A stretch of DNA of 64,000 nt from Agarophyton chilense (Eukaryota; Rhodophyta; Florideophyceae; Gracilariales; Gracilariaceae), in NCBI GenBank assembly GCA_030374765.1, contig JARGXX010000075.1, forward strand, positions 62,001-126,000, in the 5' to 3' direction. Made by a program: the position numbers and the translations under genes. Below are positions 21,301 through 32,600 of the stretch, in pieces (the stretch's first letter is position 1; each line of letters opens with the position of its first letter). A model generated the notes under the pieces. That model worked only from the letters and a program-made list of their open reading frames with translations. It was not told the DNA's origin and did no database searches.

Positions 21301-21973
21301 GGAAACGAGGGCACGCGAAAACGCACCGTTGCCGCTTCAGGCTGAACCATCAGGTTAAGCGCCACTCGCTGTTCGGCCGATATCGGCTCCCATCCCTCGT
21401 GGGCAGGAAGAAGAAGAGGTATCGCCTCCTGTCGTGGTGCAAGCACCATCGTCCACCGAACAGCGGTCAGAATCGGATAAACTGAAGGAAGTTCATCCAC
21501 GAATGGAATTGAGAAGTAGCAAAAAGTACGCTTCTATGGAACCTGGAAAACAGGATAGCTCTTTATCTGAGAAAAGTTCTCAAGGAATGCGTACACTGCC
21601 CCTGCGGGCAGAACGACAGTTAGTCGACGAGCGAACGCTTAGCGACGCTGATACTGCTAACAAAGAGACGCTTGGGTCAGCCCTAACGCATTTCAAACCT
21701 GTTAACAGGAGTCTCGCGCCAACAGCGAAAGCATTGGGAAACGCCCAGGAATATGTTATGGATCGCATATGTGAACATGGCAAGCATGAAGATACTAGAG
21801 AATTACTGTATCGAGTCCGTTGGTATGGTTATCCTCCGGAAGCGGATACGTGGGAACCTATAGCTCATATCCCCCGTTCGAAACTCGTGCGATATCATCG
21901 ACGCATGCGATTACCACTCCGCAGGGAGATCGACTCCTCGATAGTCGGGCTTATGGGCACATCCCATTTCTAA
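18318..21973 (+). pseudogene. Pol (protease, RT, RNase H, truncated integrase, chromodomain), copy A
   Basis: ATG at 18318. The retropepsin motif LTILDTGAGPNF comes first, then TGA at 18468 and 18552, then a 14-nt deletion near 19020 that shifts the frame. RT follows: GSLRFCIDYRKLNAVT, FTTLDANSGYW, FGLTNAAATFQ and the catalytic LVYLDDVIIF. RNase H begins PYSVDTDSSEYQVGCALF and is shifted by a sixth T at ~20246-20251, continuing RYWSRSLNAAEKKYSVSEKE, VNTDHSSLRW and ADALSRL. The integrase zinc domain (HLAHNSRLSGHPGG...CTTCAKN) and first core Asp (YVSIDILGEL) are followed after ITDRFSK by an abrupt jump to linker sequence, so the second Asp and Glu are gone. After TAA 21356 the same frame encodes a chromodomain (YVMDRICEHG...LLYRVRWYGYPPEADTWEP). 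Confidence 0.9.
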
Positions 21974-22087
21974 GTATGGGCTACAAAAGTAGTAAAAACT
22001 CGAAAGGCGAGAAGAAAACAAGAAATCATGAAGAGGAAACGTGAACACACGAAAGCAAAGGACATTTACTGATTATCACCTATGACA

Positions 22088-22232
22088 AACTCGAGAAGCG
22101 AGAAGAAGGATTGAAGAACTCGGGAAGCGAGAAGAAGGACTGAAGAACTCGGGAAGCGAGAAGAAGGATTGAAGAACTCGGGAAGCGAGAAGAAGAAGTT
22201 AAGAACTCGAGAAGCGAGAAAAGATGAAGACT
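22088..22232 (+). repeat. 29-bp tandem repeat, about 5 copies, copy A
   Basis: Units start at 22088, 22117, 22146, 22175 and 22204, with core AACTCGGGAAGCGAGAAGAA. Each unit contains the small palindrome CTCG...CGAG. A degenerate unit lies at ~21998. The repeat sits where the plus-strand pol frame (ends 21973) and the minus-strand antisense gene (ends 22333) converge. Confidence 0.9.
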
Positions 22233-22332
22233 AGAAGATAAGAAGGGAACGTGAAGACACGAAGTCACCAGAGTTTTATTGGTATCAAGATACCACCGAA
22301 AGGGTGTTGACTAGGAGTCTTTTCTAGGATCA

Positions 22333-24015
22333 TCAAAGAGACGTGCGAGCACGCAGGTTCGCAAGAGGCTGTGCGCGATCACCCTCACCTTGGTCCACGG
22401 GAAAGCCCGCATCTAAGAGGAACTGCCTCAGCGGATCCAAGCCTGGATCTTCGACCGGCACTGCACTCGGTTGTTGGGTAAACCCATGAAAGTACTCTTG
22501 AGAAACTCCCGCCGCTGAGGATTGATCGACGGAAGTCGCTACGCCTGCGAGCTCTGGCTCGTCCTCGTAATCGAGTTCAGCCTCAGCTCCTGGCGCTTCC
22601 TCATACGGTTCCTCTCCGTTCTCGGATGGAGTAGCATCGTACACGTATCCAGTGGGCTGATTCGGTGGCATGTCACGTGGGTTCTCCCGAAGAAAGCGAT
22701 CCTGCTCGGAGGTTATCAACTGGCGCGTTTAGGGGTCGTACCAAACGAAATCTCCAGCACTTGCTGCTCGTCCAGGAGAATGGTCGTGGTGTTTTGCACG
22801 GGTTCTGCGAGCGGATTGATGAGCTGGCACTCCAGACCAATCGACACTGTCGATCAAATCCACAAGATGGAGGAAGTCGGCATGGTTCGCACGGGATCCC
22901 AGGACAAGCGAAAGATCGAGTTCTCTCGCGTACTTTCGCGCTGTGGGCGACATGTTCCAAACTGTAAAGGTATCATAAGCCTCCCACAGGAGAAAGACGG
23001 CCATCTTGGCGATAAACTCGGTATAAACCACCGTCCAATATCCCGAGAACGGGTCGTTAACCAACGCGGACCCGATGTAGGAGATCGCCGGTGGAAGCCC
23101 CACAGGGCAACCACAAGGACTCTCGATCGCCGCCCAATGCTCCGGAATACCGATGTAGCGCCCGAAGCGCGCGTTCCGTCGGATGCAGTCAATCTCGATC
23201 ATTTGATACGGCACCAAATAGCCCAAACGTGATCGAGTACGACGTTCCCAACGGGGATAATCCCAATAGGGAATGTCACGCTTTCGAAGGAAGAAGAACT
23301 CCGCACGGAGAAGAGGTTGCTGAAAGCAGAGAGCTGCATCACGCACACCGCGCACACCGCGCCAACCGCTAACATCGACTTCAACGAGTGTCTCGATATA
23401 CGAGTAACCTTCACCGTCGGTACGGGCTTTCCAGGTATCTAGTTCCCAGTCCTGCGGGAGGAGAACCGTACTGATGAATCGGTGAAGACGCTAGTAAATC
23501 AGCTTGGTGAACCCCGTACGGGCTTCGGACAAGGTTTCCATTGAATATCGCGCAATCGCGTTGTCTGGCAAAGCAATATGGCTCGCCCAGTCGTCACTAT
23601 GAATCGCGTGTTCCGGAATACCGTCAGGGAAGTACCCACCGTGTACATATTGTTGTATCAACGCGTCATCGCGGATAGAAACTGGATCAAACCAGGGCGC
23701 TTGTGCCAAAAGTTCAACGTTGTCGAGAGGATCTCGTCCATAGAAATCCGCAGAGTGCGGGTAGCTCCGCTGAGCACGACGAGAAGGAGCTCGAATCACA
23801 CCCGCAGAGGCGACGTAAGCCGCGTTCGGCATTGGAGCCACGGTTGGCTGAGGTAACGGTACCGACCGGAATCCGGTGTACGGTGTGGGGAACGAACGGT
23901 ATGGACCGAGTTTAGCAGTAGGCTGCGACGCATAACCAGAAGTGTTGGACGGAGCCCCAGAAGGCACATCTTCAGAGAAGGGCTGGAACGGGTTGGACCC
24001 GGCATTCGGATCCAT
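22333..24015 (-). pseudogene. antisense 560-codon gene of the Gypsy element, copy A
   Basis: Minus-strand ATG at 24015, same frame to 22333, with TAG at 23491 (shared with copy B) and TAA at 22729 (only in A). N-terminus rich in Pro/Ser/Tyr; middle with conserved-looking Trp/Tyr-rich blocks (SYIGSALVNDPFSGYWTVVY); acidic C-terminus (EEPYEEAPGAEAELDYEDE). No transmembrane segment, signal peptide or known domain is recognised. It is transcribed toward pol from near the 3' LTR. Some plant Gypsy elements such as Grande carry antisense genes at this position; homology is not implied. Confidence 0.7.
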
Positions 24016-24173
24016 CGCGAGAGATCGAGCTGAAGAGCGGTGAGGAACAGAATGCTGTTGAGAACTGTAAGAGTCGGTCGGGCGGCGAGGAATTAGTGAT
24101 GAAGATGAGTACCCGGAACACCGGTCTGACTGCGTATGAACGCTTCATGTGTCCCCCATGATTCGCGCTTAAC

Positions 24174-24181
24174 GAGGGGGG
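24174..24181 (+). promoter_or_regulatory. polypurine tract of copy A
   Basis: GAGGGGGG two bases before the 3' LTR start, the expected plus-strand primer site for reverse transcription. Confidence 0.65.
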
Positions 24182-24183
24182 TA

Positions 24184-24850
24184 TGTAGTATTCTACTATG
24201 TCGGTGAATCCGATGGGTTCGTTTTTCGCGAAGTCGCGGTTGGAACTCATAAGTGAGTGATATCATCAACATTGTGATATGAGAAGGCACACGGCGTAGG
24301 ATGCCAATAGGCAGGGTACAGTGTTGGTATACGTGGTATCACGAGTGGAGTGGCTTGCAACGGCGCATGTAGTGGCGATCCACGTGGCAGGTTTTACTAC
24401 CCTTTGTAGATAGACGTCCATTAGGGACCATACCCATACAGTGGTTTGGCTAAGTGGCTGACCACTGGGTACTATTTATATATTTATTTGGGCACTCAGC
24501 CTGGTACACAGTATATATTGTACCAGAGGTGAGCGTCGACTCCAAGTAAAGGAGACAACATGGGCATCATGACTATTCTGTTCCGCACTTAGGATTACTT
24601 AACCGGAGATCCGGAAGAGCTATAATAGATAGTCAGCCCCCAACCACTTCACGAGCCGTCTCGCACCTACGTCCCATCAACGTTTTACAGTTGCACTGTT
24701 CACCCTCGCTGGCGAATAGTGGCCTTACACCTCACTTCCAGCTCGCTGGTGTTGTAGCTCTACCACCCCTTTTCCATCGCCGCAAGCGACCCATCGGCAG
24801 TCCGAACGCTGTCGCAGGTGTCTGCTCTCTCTGCTAGAGCGGATACTACA
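24184..24850 (+). repeat. 3' LTR of copy A (667 bp)
   Basis: TGTAGTATTCTACTATGTCG at the start and GCGGATACTACA at the end. Same length as the copy B LTR. Confidence 0.9.
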
Positions 24851-25064
24851 CCGAGCAAGAAGGACGCGAGCGGCAGCGCCATAGCATATTTGTATCCCAC
24901 CGCCGCCGTCGAGACGGCCGGGACATTTCCAGAAAATTACAGCTGCGCCCTACTCCCCGTGTGTCTTCACTCATAAACACCAGTGTATATAAAACGAACA
25001 GCTTTTCGTGGTCCAATCAAGCTCTTTTCAAAACCTTTGAGACGGTGGAGATCTCCTCTTTGGG
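24851..25064 (+). promoter_or_regulatory. possible promoter region with TATA box
   Basis: A TATATAAAA box at 24986-24994 lies 71-79 bp upstream of the ATG at 25065. The rest shows no feature. Confidence 0.3.
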
Positions 25065-25196
25065 ATGCCAATTTACGGAACAGAACATGGCTTCAACGGG
25101 AGGTTTAGAGCACCACAACTTGATTTGTTGGTTTACATAGCTGACCGTATTGGAATCGAAGCGCTGGAACATCTCCTGGCCTTGGGCTTCCTGATG
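25065..25196 (+). CDS. possible first exon (44 codons) of an unidentified gene
   Basis: ATG at 25065 opens 44 codons ending exactly before GTGAGT, a good splice donor, at 25197. The C-terminal part (QLDLLVYIADRIGIEALEHL) has the hydrophobic spacing of an F-box helix pair, but this is weak. No continuing exon was found; the donor is followed at once by the dispersed repeat, so the gene may be truncated. Confidence 0.25.
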
Positions 25197-25333
25197 GTGA
25201 GTGTTACCACAGGCGGCGGCCGTGCATTTTATTTGTTTCAGTGAAAGCTACCAGGCACGGCGCAGCGCACACGTAATGATGCGTGTGTCGTGCTGCGCCT
25301 TCGCCTTACATGAGGCGCACGGATATTAACACA
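25197..25333 (+). repeat. dispersed repeat copy 1 (inverted relative to 59515-59652)
   Basis: Shares long stretches with the reverse complement of 59515-59652, for example GCGGCCGTGCATTTTATTTG and ACACGTAATGATGCGTGTGT. It contains a potential stem pairing GGCGCAG with CTGCGCC around that core. No ORF; family unknown. Confidence 0.7.
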
Positions 25334-25555
25334 GTCCCTCAAGGCGAAGCTCCAAGGCTCCGACATTCACCACTTTGGAGATCGCACTCAGGATCCATTC
25401 AACAACAATAAATCAAAATAACTTACACATCTCTTATCGGGAATTGTCTCTTCTCTGCACACCATCTTTCAGAAGTGAGAGGCGTGGTGATCAAAAACTC
25501 ATAAACAAAGCTGTAAAACAAGTACCTCACGTAGCTGCCACACACTAAAACCATT

Positions 25556-26011
25556 TCATTCACAGCAGTAAAATTCAAAACCCAGAACACGTGTAAATAT
25601 TCTTAGGCCGAAATTAAGCGTTTCAACTCGGCGCATGCGCCATGCCGATAGCCTCCTTCTTGCATTCTCATCCGACACCAAAAACTGCTCTAGCGCCTCT
25701 TCTATCTGTTTCTTCAATTCCATTCCGAGCTCCGTGCCCTCCTGCATCTTCATACGCCGCCCAATCAATTCATAACCAAGCAGCCCAAACAGTCGGTTTC
25801 GTGCACCCCGCCTCCGTACCCCTACCACAAGACTCAGCGTCTGTCTCATCCCCTGTCTCAAACAAATATTTTCACTCACCTCCTCAACGCACTCCTCCTT
25901 CCTCCCCGCAGTCGTTATGGATTCCTACTGTTTCTTTTCCACCTCCGTGCGCACAACATACTTCAGCACTGGATCGCTTCCCCCTTGAAATGAGGGCGTG
26001 TTCTCATTCAT
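25556..26011 (-). pseudogene. unrecognised ORF, overlaps the stop of the ORF above it, one TAG
   Basis: ATG at 26011 (MNENTPSFQGG...) overlaps the end of the 26004-26624 frame by 8 nt. The frame runs 152 codons with a single TAG at 25925 and continues protein-like (a helical stretch ELGMELKKQIEEALEQFLVS). No family recognised. Together with the upstream ORF it may be one interrupted gene or a two-ORF unit. Confidence 0.35.
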
Positions 26012-26624
26012 CTCTGTCGCCACCTGAAATTGGACAATTCGGTACTATCTCGTTCGGCCCTACCACAAAAATACTCTCTTCGTTTTGCGCTCCCACCGTC
26101 TCACTTCGATTCATCCAATTCCTTGCAACCAATTTTGTCTTGAAGCAGAGCCCCGACGTCTCCAGCTTCGCATAATGTAGAATCCTGTTATAGACATACC
26201 TCGCAAACCTATAGAAGCTCTCCTGTACTTCAATGCCATACATAAGTCGCTCCACCATTTCTCCCGATCCACGCCCTTTCCCTCCCCTTTTTAAAATGTT
26301 CAACGCTTCCCTCAAGCTGTCCACCAACACATTCTGTTCACTTACCTCCCCCCTAAAGCGATCCACTTTGTTCTGCATCAACTTCAGACTCACCATCACA
26401 CTAAAGTAATCATACTTCACCTTACTCAACTCTCCCTTCAAAACATTCACCTTCTGAACCAAAGCCCTACGTGGTAACATACTGATATACCCCTCCAAAG
26501 CATCTGCACCCTCTTCCTCGTTCTCTGCAACAGATCGTCCTCTTGCGCTTTCAACTCTCCCTTGGTCACTCATCGCATTCCTCGCTGCCATTATCGATAC
26601 TATTCTCGCTCTTCTAACACGCAT
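26004..26624 (-). CDS. 206-aa hypothetical coiled-coil protein
   Basis: First ATG in the frame is at 26624; the frame stays open upstream to about 26815 without another ATG. Residues ~55-125 are helical with heptad-like spacing (ALVQKVNVLKGELSKVKYDY, then RGEVSEQNVLVDSLREALNI). The C-terminal part is mixed and ends SGGDRDE. No known domain. It lies in the spacer between the two inverted Gypsy copies, on the strand of copy B. Confidence 0.4.
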   Translation of the reverse strand: MRVRRARIVSIMAARNAMSDQGRVESARGRSVAENEEEGADALEGYISMLPRRALVQKVNVLKGELSKVKYDYFSVMVSLKLMQNKVDRFRGEVSEQNVLVDSLREALNILKRGGKGRGSGEMVERLMYGIEVQESFYRFARYVYNRILHYAKLETSGLCFKTKLVARNWMNRSETVGAQNEESIFVVGPNEIVPNCPISGGDRDE

Positions 26625-26994
26625 GTGATCTGCAGTCTCCGAGCTATCTCTACCGCCAGCTCCCTGTTCTCCACCAGACCCACTCACAAAACGCTCTCCC
26701 AAAACACGAGGCCCTTCCTCCTTTCCATCTGCTACTACGTTCTCGGATTCCACTCCACTTGTTCGCCGTGCTTCTATTCTTCGCCGTGCTTCTAGTCCTT
26801 CCGAAGATTCTCATGTGAGCTCTACTTCTACAGCGGTTTCCCCGCGTTTCGAATACTTCCTCGCGACCCTCGCTTTGTGCTCAACCCTCTCTTTTATTGG
26901 GACGCGTGTCCCATCCTGTTCATCTTCCGTAGTACGTGGGATCCCTGCGCGGTCAGCTGCGCGTCTGGTGCCGGCTCCGACACCCCTCTCGATA

Positions 26995-27447
26995 TCACCT
27001 GTTACCCCTTCTTTTCTTTCGTATGTTACGGTGAGATGTTGCTATCCTTATCCTCAAATCTCCTTTTCGTAATATCTGTGGCTCCTGTCGCCGTGCTGAA
27101 TCGTTTCCGCCGCTTCTCGACTTCTCTTCCAGTTCTTTTTCACCTTCTCCTACTATTTCATCCTCAATCTCATCAATGATTGCATCTGAAAATGTCTTAA
27201 CAAGCGTACTCTCTTTCTCAACCGGGTCAGTTGCTTTCCTTACCTGTTTTACACCATCACGGCGAGATCTAGAAGTCCTGCCCTTCCGACTACCTCCAAG
27301 TCCTCCCCGAACTGTACCAAAGATCACAGCTTTGGGATTTTTGTTCTGTTTTGCGTGCACCTTCTCAACACCCACGTTTCTTCTTCGTGTCGCTTTCTTG
27401 CCATTGTTGAGATTCGTAATCGCGGAAATCTCCTCACTTACCGTTTC
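26995..27447 (-). other. open frame without ATG, basic then acidic, possible exon
   Basis: An open minus-strand frame of ~150 codons with no internal ATG before about 26995. It is rich in Lys/Arg (GGSRKGRTSRSRRDGVKQVR), then acidic (IIDEIEDEIVGEGEKELEEK). It begins after a TTGTTAG that could be a splice acceptor near 27448. Not recognised. It may be an exon of the same gene as 26004-26624. Confidence 0.3.
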
Positions 27448-27621
27448 CTCCTAACAAGCCCCATCGCCGCGCACCCTTGCGTCTCTCACACTCCTTAACC
27501 CGCTTCTCGGGGGGCCTTCCCTACCCCCGCCGGCGCCACTCCTTTCCCTCCCAGAGTCACGGCGCTGCGACTTGCGATCTCGCCTCCTGTTCCTCACCGC
27601 TCTTCAGCTCGATCTCTCGCA

Positions 27622-29304
27622 ATGGATCCGAACGCCGGGTCCAACCCGTTCCAGCCCTTCTCTGAGGATGTGCCTTCTGGGGCTCCGTCCAACACTTCTG
27701 GTTATGCGTCGCAGCCTACTGCTAAACTCGGTCCATACCGTTCGTTCCCCACACCGTACACCGGATTCCGGTCGGTACCGTTACCTCAGCCAACCGTGGC
27801 TCCAATGCCGAACGCGGCTTACGTCGCCTCTGCGGGTGTGATTCGAGCTCCTTCTCGTCGTGCTCAGCGGAGCTACCTGCACTCTGCGGATTTCTATGGA
27901 CGAGATCCTCTCGACAACGTTGAACTTTTGGCGCAAGCGCCCTGGTTTGATCCAGTTGCTATCCGCGATGACGCGTTGATACAACAATATGTACACGGTG
28001 GGTACTTCCCTGACGGTATTTTGGAACACGCGATTCATAGCGACGACTGGGCGAGCCATATTGCTTTGCCAGACAACGCGATTGCGCGATATTCAATGGA
28101 AACCTTGTCCGAAGCCCGTACGCGGTTCACCAAGCTGATTTACTAGCGTCTTCACCGATTCATCAGTACGGTTCTCCTCCCGCAGGACTGGGAACTAGAT
28201 ACCTGGAAAGCCCGTACCGACGGTGAAGGTTACTCGTATATCGAGACACTCGTTGAAGTCGATGTTAGCGGTTGGCGCGGTGTGCGCGGTGTGCGTGATG
28301 CAGCTCTCTGCTTTCAGCAACCTTTTCTCCGTGCAGAGTTCTTCTTCCTTCGAAAGCGTGACATTCCCTATTGGGATTATCCCCGTTGGGAACGTCGTAC
28401 TCGATCACGTTTGGGCTATTTGGTGCCGTATCAAATGATCGAGATTGACCGCATCCGGCGGAACGCGCGCTTCGGGCGCTACATCGGTATTCTGGAGCAT
28501 TGGGCGGCGATCGAGAGTCCTTGTGGTTGCCCTGTGGGGCTTCCACCGGCGATCTCCTACATCGGGTCCGCGTTGGTTAACGACCCGTTCTCGGGATATT
28601 GGACGGTGGTTTATACCGAGTTTATCGCCAAGATGGCCGTCTTCCTCCAGTGGGAGGCTTATGATACCTTTAGAGTTTGGAACATGTCGCCCACAGCGCG
28701 AAAGTACGCGAGAGAACTCGATCTTTCGCTTGTCCTGGGATCCCGTGCGAACCATGCCGACTTCCTCCATCTTGTGGATTTGATCGACAGTGTCGATTGG
28801 TCTGGAGTGCCAGCTCATCAATCCGCTCGCAGAACCCGTGCAAGACACCACGACCATTCTCCTGGACGAGCAGCAAGTGCTGGAGATTTCGTTTGGTACG
28901 ACCCCTGCACGCGCCAGTTGATAACCTCCGAGCAGGATCGCTTTCTTCGGGAGAACCCACGTGACATGCCACCGAATCAGCCCACTGGATACGTGTACGA
29001 TGCTACTCCATCCGAGAACGGAGAGGAACCGTATGAGGAAGCGCCAGGAGCTGAGGCTGAACTCGATTACGAGGACGAGCCAGAGCTCGCAGGCGTAGCG
29101 ACTTCCGTCGATCAATCCTCAGCGGCGGGAGTTCTTCAAGAGTACTTTAATGGGTTTACCCAACAACCGAGTGCAGTGTCGGTCGAAGATCCAGGCTTGG
29201 ATCCGCTGACGCAGTTCCTCTTAGATGCGGGCTTTCCCGTGGACCAAGGTGAGGGTGATCGCGCACAGCTTCTTGCGAACCTGCGTGCTCGCACGTCTCT
29301 TTGA
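27622..29304 (+). pseudogene. antisense 560-codon gene of the Gypsy element, copy B (one TAG)
   Basis: ATG at 27622; one frame to TGA at 29302, interrupted only by TAG at 28144 (LIY*RLHRF), which is also present in copy A. Sequence on both sides of the TAG is equally protein-like, so either the TAG is read through or an already broken gene was duplicated. Same features as in copy A. With only this stop it is the better preserved copy. Confidence 0.7.
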
Positions 29305-29416
29305 TGATCCTAGAAAAGACTCCTAGTCAACACCCTTGCGGTGGTATCTTGATACCAATAAAACTCCGGTGACTTCGTGTCTTCACGTTCCCTTCTTATC
29401 TTCTAGTCTTCATCTT

Positions 29417-29550
29417 TTCTCGCTTCTCGAGTTCTTAACTTCTTCTTCTCGCTTCCCGAGTTCTTCAATCCTTCTTCTCGCTTCCCGAGTTCTTCAGTCC
29501 TTCTTCTCGCTTCTCGAGTTCTTCAGTCCTTCTTCTCGCTTCTCGAGTTT
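29417..29550 (-). repeat. 29-bp tandem repeat, copy B
   Basis: Reverse-complement counterpart of 22088-22232, at the convergence of the antisense gene and pol. Minor unit-level differences from A. Confidence 0.9.
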
Positions 29551-29663
29551 GTCATAGGTGATAATCAGTAAATGTCCTTTGCTTTCGTGTGTTCACGTTT
29601 CCTCTTCATGATTTCTTGTTTTCTTCTCGCCTTTCGAGTTTTTACTACCTTTGTAGCCCATAC

Positions 29664-32600
29664 TTAGAAATGGGATGTGCCCATAAGTCCGACTATCGAG
29701 GAGTCGATCTCCCTGCGGAGTGGTAATCGCATGCGTCGATGATATCGCACGAGTTTCGACCGGGGGATATGAGCTATAGGTTCCCACGTATCCGCTTCCG
29801 GAGGATAACCGTACCAACGGACTCGATACAGTAATTCTCTGGTATCTTCATGCTTGCCATGTTCACATATGCGATCCATAACATATTCCTGGGCGTTTCC
29901 CAATGCTTTCGCTGTTGGCGCGAGACTCCTGTTAACAGGTTTGAAATGCGTTAGGGCTGACCCAAGCGTATCTTTGTTAGCAGTCTCAGCGTCGCTAAGC
30001 GTTCGCTCGTCGACTAACTGTCGTTCTGACCGCAGGGGCAGTGTACGCATTCCTTGAGAACTTTTCTCAGATAAAGAGCTATCCTGTTTTCCAGGTTCCA
30101 TAGAAGCGTACTTTTTGTTACTTCTCAATTCCATTCGTGGATGAACTTCCTTCAGTTTATCCGATTCTGACCGCTGTTCGGTGGACGATGGTGCTTGCAC
30201 CACGACAGGAGGCGATACCTCTTCTTCTTCCTGCCCACGAGGGATGGGAGCCGATATCGGCCGAACAGCGAGTGGCGCTTAACCTGATGGTTCAGCCTGA
30301 AGCGGCAACGGTGCGTTTTCGCGTGCCCTCGTTTCCAAGTCCTTGGGGCCAAAGTCCAAAACATCTTTCCTGCTTTCAGGTTCCATTTCTGTACTTACGG
30401 GTGTGCGAGTGCCACGGGGCATATTCCGATACTTCGAGAAGCGATCGGTGATTACCAATAGGTAGCGATAACCTCGCCTTGAGCGAATCAATTCCCCTAG
30501 GATGTCGATAGTGACGTATTGTAAAGGCACTTTCGCCCGGAAAAACGTCATCGGTTTCCCCTTCCTGTAAAGCTTCACGCGGTTCTTCGCACATGTTGTA
30601 CACAACCTCACTGTAGCATGGCAGTCCATTGCCAAAGTAGGCCAGTAAAAATCTCTTCTTAGAGTCATGAACAACTTCGTTCCTCCTGGATGACCAGACA
30701 GCCTGCTGTTGTGTGCCAGATGGAGTACTCGACTCTTCAAGACGTGTGAAATCACGATTTGATCATGCTGTTCGACATGTCTTAACAGTATTTCTCGTGA
30801 ATCGAGTAAAAAGGGGAGCTCCTCCCCCCCGTTACGACGAAAGCGTATCGACGCACAAAACGTATCGGCGTGTTGCTCATTGAGGAGCTCAGTGCACGAG
30901 ATTCGCTCGAGTTGAACTGAAGGGTCAGTGTCTGCTAATGCCAGGAACGGGTCTGCATCCGAACAATCATCAAGGGTCTCTTGTTCCTCTTCTTCAAAAG
31001 ATGGTGAATGGGTCTCCATGTAGAAGCAAGGTATCTCTTCATCGATTTCGCCTTGGGTTTCGCCCAGTGTTTTGAGTCGCGATAGCGCGTCAGCTTGGAA
31101 ATTGGCCAATCCCTTCTTATACTTCACTTCGAAATCGAATTCAGAAAGGCGTAAGCGCCATCGTGTGAGACGACCAGACGGGTCTGTAATGGACAGTAAC
31201 CATCGTAGAGAGGAATGATCCGTGTTGACTGTAAAACGTTCTCCTTGGAGATACGGTCGCAATGTGGTTTGAGCCCAAACGACTGCAAGGCATTCCTTTT
31301 CTGAAACTGAATACTTCTTCTCAGCTGCGTTCAGCGATCTTGACCAGTAACGAATGGGTTTGCTTTCACCATCAGGGTGTGTTTGAAAAAAGAGCACACC
31401 CTACTTGGTACTCGCTGGAGTCGGTATCCACTGAGTACGGCAGGTTGGGGATGGGCAGCGCCAAGACTGGGGCTGTAATAATCTTTGCCTTGAGCGTGTC
31501 GAACGCTTCCGCTTCAGCTGGTCTGAATTGTTCCAGCTGTACTGGTTGTCCTTTACGCAGCTTTGCGTTGAGCGGTGCCGCTATATGCGAGTATCGCGGC
31601 ACGAATCGTCGGTAGACATTGCACAAGCCGAGGAAAGAACGCAATTGCTTCTGTGTCGACGGAGGTTGTACTGCGCAGAGCCGCTGTTTGTGCCTCTTGA
31701 ATGGGAAGCTGTCCCGGCTTGATCACATGTCCTAAATACCGGACGGTGCCAGTGAACCATTCGCATTTCTTGAACTTGAAGGTGATACCTGCGCTCTGTA
31801 GTGCTTTGAGGGTCTCCTCGACATGCCCTAAATGGCTTTCCACATCCTGGGGAAAGATGATCACATCGTCCAAATAGACTAAACAATTCTTTCACTTATA
31901 TCTTGAGAGCAAGATGTCCAGAGTACGCTGGAAAGTAGCCGCTGCATTCGTTAAGCCAAAGGGCATCCTTTTGAAACGGTAGAGACCGGCGTGACACGCA
32001 AATGCGGTTTTATTTTGGTCTTCTTCCGCTACAGGCACCTCCCAATAGCCAGAGTTGGCGTCCAACGTGGTGAACACGTTCGCTTCTCCTAAGCTGTCAA
32101 TACATTCCTCCATTCGAGGCAACAGGTATGTATCCCGAACTGTAACTGCGTTCAGTTTTCGATAATCGATACAGAATCGTAAAGAACCATCAGGTTTTGG
32201 GACCAGCACCACTGGTGAGGCCCAAGCAGATTGAGCTGCTTCGATTACTCCTTCTTCCAGCATTTTGCTGAAATTCTCCTCCTGGATTTGGCGAGTTTGC
32301 GGTCCCGCTCTGTAGGGTGGTTGGGAGATGGGTCGTGACCCTGGGGCAAAATCAATGTGGTGTTCCTTAGCGGAGATCTCTCCTAGTTTTCCACTCCGCA
32401 TGGATGTATACTTCTTCAGCATAGACCTGATCTTCGTTCTGTAGTGTTCCGGCACATCTGCTATGTCTAGGTCATCGACCAGGCTCTCTGGATCCTTTGC
32501 CGTTTGCAATTGATCTCCAGACGGAGTTTGCAGTTCTTCGTCTGTGTCACTGACATGGGTTAATCCCAATACTTCTGCAGTAGAAATATGAGTAGCGACC

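Larger units (their letters stand above)
15014..24850 (+). mobile_element. Ty3/Gypsy chromodomain LTR retrotransposon, copy A
   Basis: LTRs in direct orientation (15014-15726 and 24184-24850), both bounded by TGTAGTAT...ATACTACA, enclose gag, protease-RT-RNase H-integrase and a chromodomain on the plus strand. A 560-codon gene lies on the opposite strand next to the 3' LTR. Many stops and frameshifts; integrase catalytic core deleted. The bases flanking the outer LTR ends do not match, so no target duplication is visible. 15014-24050 forms an inverted repeat with 27587-36588 (copy B). A 5' primer-binding site is expected right after 15726, where TGGTCTCCCGAC begins at 15729, but I could not assign the tRNA. 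Confidence 0.9.

Noticed and set aside
22522..23232. 236-codon plus-strand frame opposite the antisense Gypsy gene (also 28405-29115 minus)
   Set aside because: Shadow of the antisense gene: it is open in both copies only because the copies are near-identical, and its composition is not protein-like.
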